From NCBI RefSeq assembly GCF_023898315.1, contig NC_064619.1, positions 486,865,376 to 486,929,375 on the forward strand: 64,000 bases of DNA, given 5' to 3'. Under the pieces are notes generated by a model. It was not told the origin of the DNA, did no database searches, and was given only the letters and a program-made list of their open reading frames with translations. This DNA is from Schistocerca nitens (Eukaryota; Arthropoda; Insecta; Orthoptera; Acrididae). Below, piece after piece: positions 60,201 through 64,000 of this stretch. Both the position numbers and the translations under genes were made by a program. The stretch's first letter is position 1; the number at the start of each line of letters is the position of its first letter.

Positions 60201-60432
60201 GGTATCGAATATATTGCTTCCCCCTACTTATACCTCCAGAGAAGGTCACGAATGTAAAATTAGAGAGATTCGAGCTCGCACGGAGGCTTTCCGGCAGTCG
60301 TTCTTCCCGCGAACCATACGCGACTGGAACTGGAAAGCGAGGTAATGACAGTGGTTTGTTAAGTGCCCTCCGCCACACACCGTTGGGTGGCTTGCGGAGT
60401 ATAAATGTAGATGTAGATGTAGATGTAGATCG
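57260..60432 (+). mobile_element. CR1-like LINE (second copy of 13950-17122)
   Basis: It has the same breaks as copy 1 and the same nested SINE, plus a private GAG-to-TAG change at 59290-59292 just before the VPQGS motif. Private reversions include GPLLF for GPFLF in that motif. Confidence 0.92.
59684..59895 (-). mobile_element. Gly-headed SINE nested in CR1 (second copy)
   Basis: Same insertion point and orientation as 16374-16585. Confidence 0.9.
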
Positions 60433-60864
60433 AATGTGGACCAGAATTAGACCATAATCGCTTCCGAAAACCGTCTCAGCTATGCTTTCGCGTAATTGCA
60501 ATAGTAGATATCAACCGTAGATAGCTCTACCATTGGTATTATCTGTATATACATCACATTGGGAAAGAAGTTGATGAAGTTAAATGGACATAATGGACAT
60601 GACAAGTTAATATCAATGACGGAACACTGTACATCCGAAACTGCTATTCCTATTACGCAATTTCATAGCTGAGATCATTTTTGGACTTGTTGGCGGTCTG
60701 ATCCTCGACCGAAATCGATTTTCTCTAATAAAATGAACCGTTGTAGCTGTGATTGCATAATGCATTTCTTTAAAAGACCATATAAAATGAAAGTAACGGG
60801 ACTGCTGCAGGAATGAGAGAGTACTGCGCAGAAACAAACAAAAAAGGAAAGGTTAATAAAGCTA

Positions 60865-61315
60865 AATCAATATAATAAAAAAATCGAATATTATCTTACA
60901 CAAATTTCTCTAGAATGAACTCAACGAAAATATAACGAAAACACAAAATTGAAATCCAATAATTCACTTCATCTACACATATGAAATGAAGACAGGGATA
61001 CCAGTCAGGCGTCCACATAACTACAATATAATAGAAAAATAACGACACAAATTCTTCCAGAATGAACAAAAAGAAAATATACCCTAAACCTATATAGCCC
61101 TAACAAAGACAGCAAAACCGAACCCATCCCCACATAACGACATAGTAGATAAATAACACACTGGCACTATTCCATAATAATCCCAAAAATTATAAACCCC
61201 AAAAAAAGAAAAAAAGAAAAAACGCACACGAAAACTCCACATAACAACGACTTAATCGAAAAATAACACAAAAAAATTCCTCCAGAATAAACAGAACGAA
61301 AATAAATTCAAAAAT
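60865..61315. repeat. A-rich minisatellite (second copy)
   Basis: Unit number is unchanged relative to 17555-18005, so the array is not actively expanding or contracting between these copies. Confidence 0.65.
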
Positions 61316-61920
61316 TTGGTATCACACTTCAAACGAACATTAACAGTTCAAAAAGTACCATAGCACAAAAAGAATTATACACCAAAAGCGCGAGTCACTG
61401 GTAACAACAATATGAACCCTACAAAACAGTCAATTTCTATATGCTACACCGCAGCGACGTCACATCCGAAAAAAAGCAGCCAACTATTAGTAAGTTAAAA
61501 AAGTATGACTAACAATACTATTCGTCCCTCTCACGATCATTTCAGCAATGTACTTAGGTTCACGGCTAACGTCACCGTAGACAATTCTCCCATATTACAA
61601 AAAGAGCTAAAGAATTGCAACAATCAACATGATAATAATTATCATTAATCACGTCACTCACAAAAATTTATCTTTTGCTCTTACGGTGCTACCTATTCTC
61701 ACCCTCGGGAATCATGTGAAATACAGAAAGAAACAGTTAAATATTTGTCAGAAAAAAAGAAACAAAAATTGCTACAAGTTTCTCCATCGACATATAACCT
61801 GTGGCGTCAAGTTACCCCCATCCCCCCAACATACAACACCATCGTATATCACGAGATTTTTTGAGTAAACAGCATATTTTACCAACTTTGTAAATTACAG
61901 CAGTAACTAACACAAACATA

Positions 61921-63236
61921 CGAGGTGCGGCTAGAAAAAAATCGGACTGATGCTGGAAAAAACATTTATTTACAATTATTTACAATTTCATGTTATCTCC
62001 TTCAATGTACTCTCCTCCTCGGTCTCTACACCGCTCCATACGAATTTTCCACTGTTCATAGCAATGCTGCTGATCATTTTCGGTAAGTCCATACATTACT
62101 TCCGTCGCTTTTTCTTTTACTGCTTCAACAGTCTCAAATCTAGTTCCTTTCAAAGCTGACTTGACTTTAGGGAAAAGAAAAAAGTCACAGGGGGCCAAAT
62201 CAGGTGAGTAGGGTGGATGATCTAAGATGGGAATGTTGTGTTTTGCCAAAAACGTCTTCACTAACAACGCACTGTGAGCTGGGGCATTGTCTCGGTGAAG
62301 GATCCATGACTTTTTTCTCCACAAATCGTTCCGTTTTCTCCGTACTCGCTCACGTAGGGTAGCCAGGACGCTAATGTAGTAATGTTGATTCACTGTTTGT
62401 CCCTCTGGTACCCAATCAATGTGCACAATCCCTTTGATGTCAAAAAAAAAACAATCATCATTGCCTTGAATTTCGATTTTGACATTCGTACTTTTTTTTG
62501 ACGTGGAGAACCAGGAGTTTTCCAATGCATCGATTGGCGTTTAGTTTCGGGATCGTAAGTAAAAAACCACGATTCATCGCAAGTAATAACATTTTGTAAG
62601 AAGGTGGGATCACTCTCAATGTTTTCCAGGATGTCAGAACAAATCATTCTTCGGCGTTCCTTCTGTTCAATTGTGAGACACTTTGGAACCATTTTTGAAC
62701 ACACTTTGTTTATGTTGAAACTTTCATGAAGAATCTGCCTAACACTTTCCTTGTCCTCCTGTTAACTCAGACACTGCTCTGATTGTTAAACGGCGATCTT
62801 GTCGAACAAGTTTACCGATTTTTTCAATGTTTGCATCAGTTTTGCTGACAATGGTCTGCCAGTGCGAGTGTCATCACTGGTGTCTTCGCGGCCATCTTTA
62901 AATCGTTTAAACCACTCAAACACTTGTGTTCGCGATAAACAATCATCGCCGTACACTTGTAACATTACAAACGTTTCACTTGCAGATTTTCCTAGTTTGA
63001 AACAAAATTTGATGTTAACACGCTGTTCTTTCTGTACACTCAACATATTCCGACGCACAGACAAAACGTCAACTACTTAAAACAGACGCCACGGGCAGAC
63101 TGAGTGCAGGAGGCAGATGAAACTCAAGCAGTAGGCGGAGCGAGAGTCACGTGACAGGCCACGCGACTTTCAGCCTTATTGCATTCGTTTTATTGTTTCA
63201 CCAGTACTAGTCCGGTTTTTTTCTAGCCACACCTCG
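61921..63236 (-). mobile_element. mariner (second copy of 18611-19923)
   Basis: It has the same TA target sites (61919-61920, 63237-63238) and ends. It is three bases longer, from an altered A-tract near 62441-62453 and one extra base near 63046. Confidence 0.95.
61980..63064 (-). pseudogene. mariner transposase, second copy, additionally frameshifted
   Basis: It has the same linker damage as copy 1. In addition the A-tract change near 62445 shifts the frame between the WFFTY block and the DIKGIVHIDWVPEG block, so the catalytic part is split into 62390-62704 and 61980-62525. The start region reads MSVRRNMLSV, whereas copy 1 has lost one base there. Confidence 0.92.
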
Positions 63237-63671
63237 TAGATAGTATTTAATAACAGAGCAATAACACGCTCTGCAACGTAAAGTAATGACGTCGAGAGGA
63301 CGTCATGGGTGAAATCAGAACTGATAGAATATGAAAGAGCACTTGACATTGTTGTAATTGTTAAACTAAGCTGTTAATTTGAGAATACATGACGAAAGCA
63401 CATGAACTTAAAAAAATTAAGTATGGAGGTCTAACTCGGCAAGTAATCACCTGACGTTTGAAACTCCATTAAAAATTAAAACGAAGTGCTATTTCACGTT
63501 ATATACTGTTAAGAACTTCATATTCTGTAATCACACTACACCCCACCAAATGCTTCAATTTTGCAGTACTTCTCCATGAAATACACAGTCATTTATTAGC
63601 TTTTACGATATTCTAACTCGAGATGATTGTGTATATAAAAAAATTTGCAACGTTAAATCAATGGCTCATAC

Positions 63672-63747
63672 CTAATGCGGGTACGATGTACCTCGCCTCT
63701 GAAGTTGGGCGTTCGCTTTGCTGAAAGCTTCTAAAGCTCGTCAAGAA
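63672..63747 (-). pseudogene. Exon-A-like block B, second copy
   Basis: Same broken 76-bp block as 20357-20432. A 2-bp insertion changes the donor context to AG|GTATGA, as in copy C at 22561. Confidence 0.4.
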
Positions 63748-64000
63748 CTTTAAAATGTTTCGCTAGATGTGCTCGAAACACAAAATACAACACTGCAACA
63801 CTTAATTCACAACAGAAGCTGCGTACATTCAATAACTCGCGGAACGAATTCGTATGAATACTTCGAGTACTCCAGAGAATACGGAAGTAATAGCCAGGCA
63901 ACGGTCCACAACGGTTTAAGTGACATGGCATTGTTGTTAGCATACACTATGATCAACATTAAGTAGCAACCCCGGTAACTACAAAACACATCATTATATA

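Larger units (their letters stand above)
43306..64000. repeat. 43.3-kb duplicated segment, copy 2 (first 20.7 kb)
   Basis: Near-identical partner of 1-20690. Copy-specific changes include a 7-bp tandem insertion near 49342, a GAG-to-TAG nonsense change in the CR1 reverse transcriptase at 59290, an altered A-tract in the mariner transposase near 62440, one base fewer in a T-run near 53747, and a 2-bp insertion near 63667. Divergence looks denser in the first 700 bp (about a dozen differences) than over most of the rest. The copy runs off the window end. Confidence 0.95.

Noticed and set aside
60098..60501. Frames of 119 and 138 codons opposite or overlapping the CR1 C-terminal region
   Set aside because: Shadows of the LINE coding frame and its (GATGTA)n tail, which yields Val-Asp repeats.
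1..64000. CRISPR array, prophage, operon or plasmid features
   Set aside because: No short regularly spaced direct repeats, no bacterial-type genes or ribosome binding sites; all signals are of a metazoan genome.

Overview
The window reads as intergenic or intronic DNA from a large, repeat-rich insect genome, most likely an orthopteran close to Schistocerca. That attribution rests on my memory of its SINE, CR1-like, RTE and Tc1/mariner families. Support: tRNA-headed SINEs with target-site duplications (TSDs), LINE tails of (GATGTA)n and (GTT)n, several D,D34D mariners with TA flanks, AT-rich spacers, and GT/AG splice signals. There is no operon, no bacterial gene and no long intact host ORF.

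The dominant structure is a long-range direct duplication. Positions 1-20.69 kb recur at 43306-64000, shifted by 43,304-43,315 bp, with scattered substitutions and small indels (my by-eye impression is about 99% identity). All inserted elements recur at matching positions with matching flanks, so the segment was copied after they inserted. It is either a real 43.3-kb tandem duplication or two haplotypes placed end to end by the assembler; sequence alone cannot decide. Both edges lie outside the window.

Layout of copy 1: 5S-rRNA-derived SINE (cut by the window start); tRNA-SINE at 2.1 kb; CR1 3' fragment and Gly-headed SINE at 4.6-5.7 kb; internally deleted Tc1 at 6.5-7.0 kb; a minus-strand candidate small host gene at 8.87-12.01 kb; local duplications with another minus-strand exon-like block at 12.5-13.7 kb; a broken CR1 LINE with a nested SINE at 13.95-17.1 kb; an A-rich minisatellite; and a mariner at 18.6-19.9 kb. 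The part present once (20.7-43.3 kb) holds an old mariner, SINEs, a repeat-bearing element, a MULE-like fragment, an RTE LINE (27.0-30.3 kb), an older RTE remnant split by a CR1 that is itself split by a SINE (30.95-34.1 kb), a third mariner split by a SINE (36.5-38.0 kb), a hAT/ZMYM-like transposase remnant (39.8-41.3 kb), and a complete 5S-derived SINE with 12-bp TSDs (43063-43399).

The best candidate for something undescribed is the minus-strand gene model at 8867-12012. A well-spliced first coding exon (34 codons, ending in phase 0) is followed by three tandem 84-bp phase-0 exons spaced exactly 685 bp apart. Each encodes a 28-residue amphipathic block beginning ERQFTLD, and the last carries a stop. 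Included in series they would give a protein of about 112 residues; otherwise they could be alternative cassettes. A second exon type (block SSWGAL..) occurs in three diverged copies at 13.0, 20.4 and 22.6 kb. I recognise neither family.
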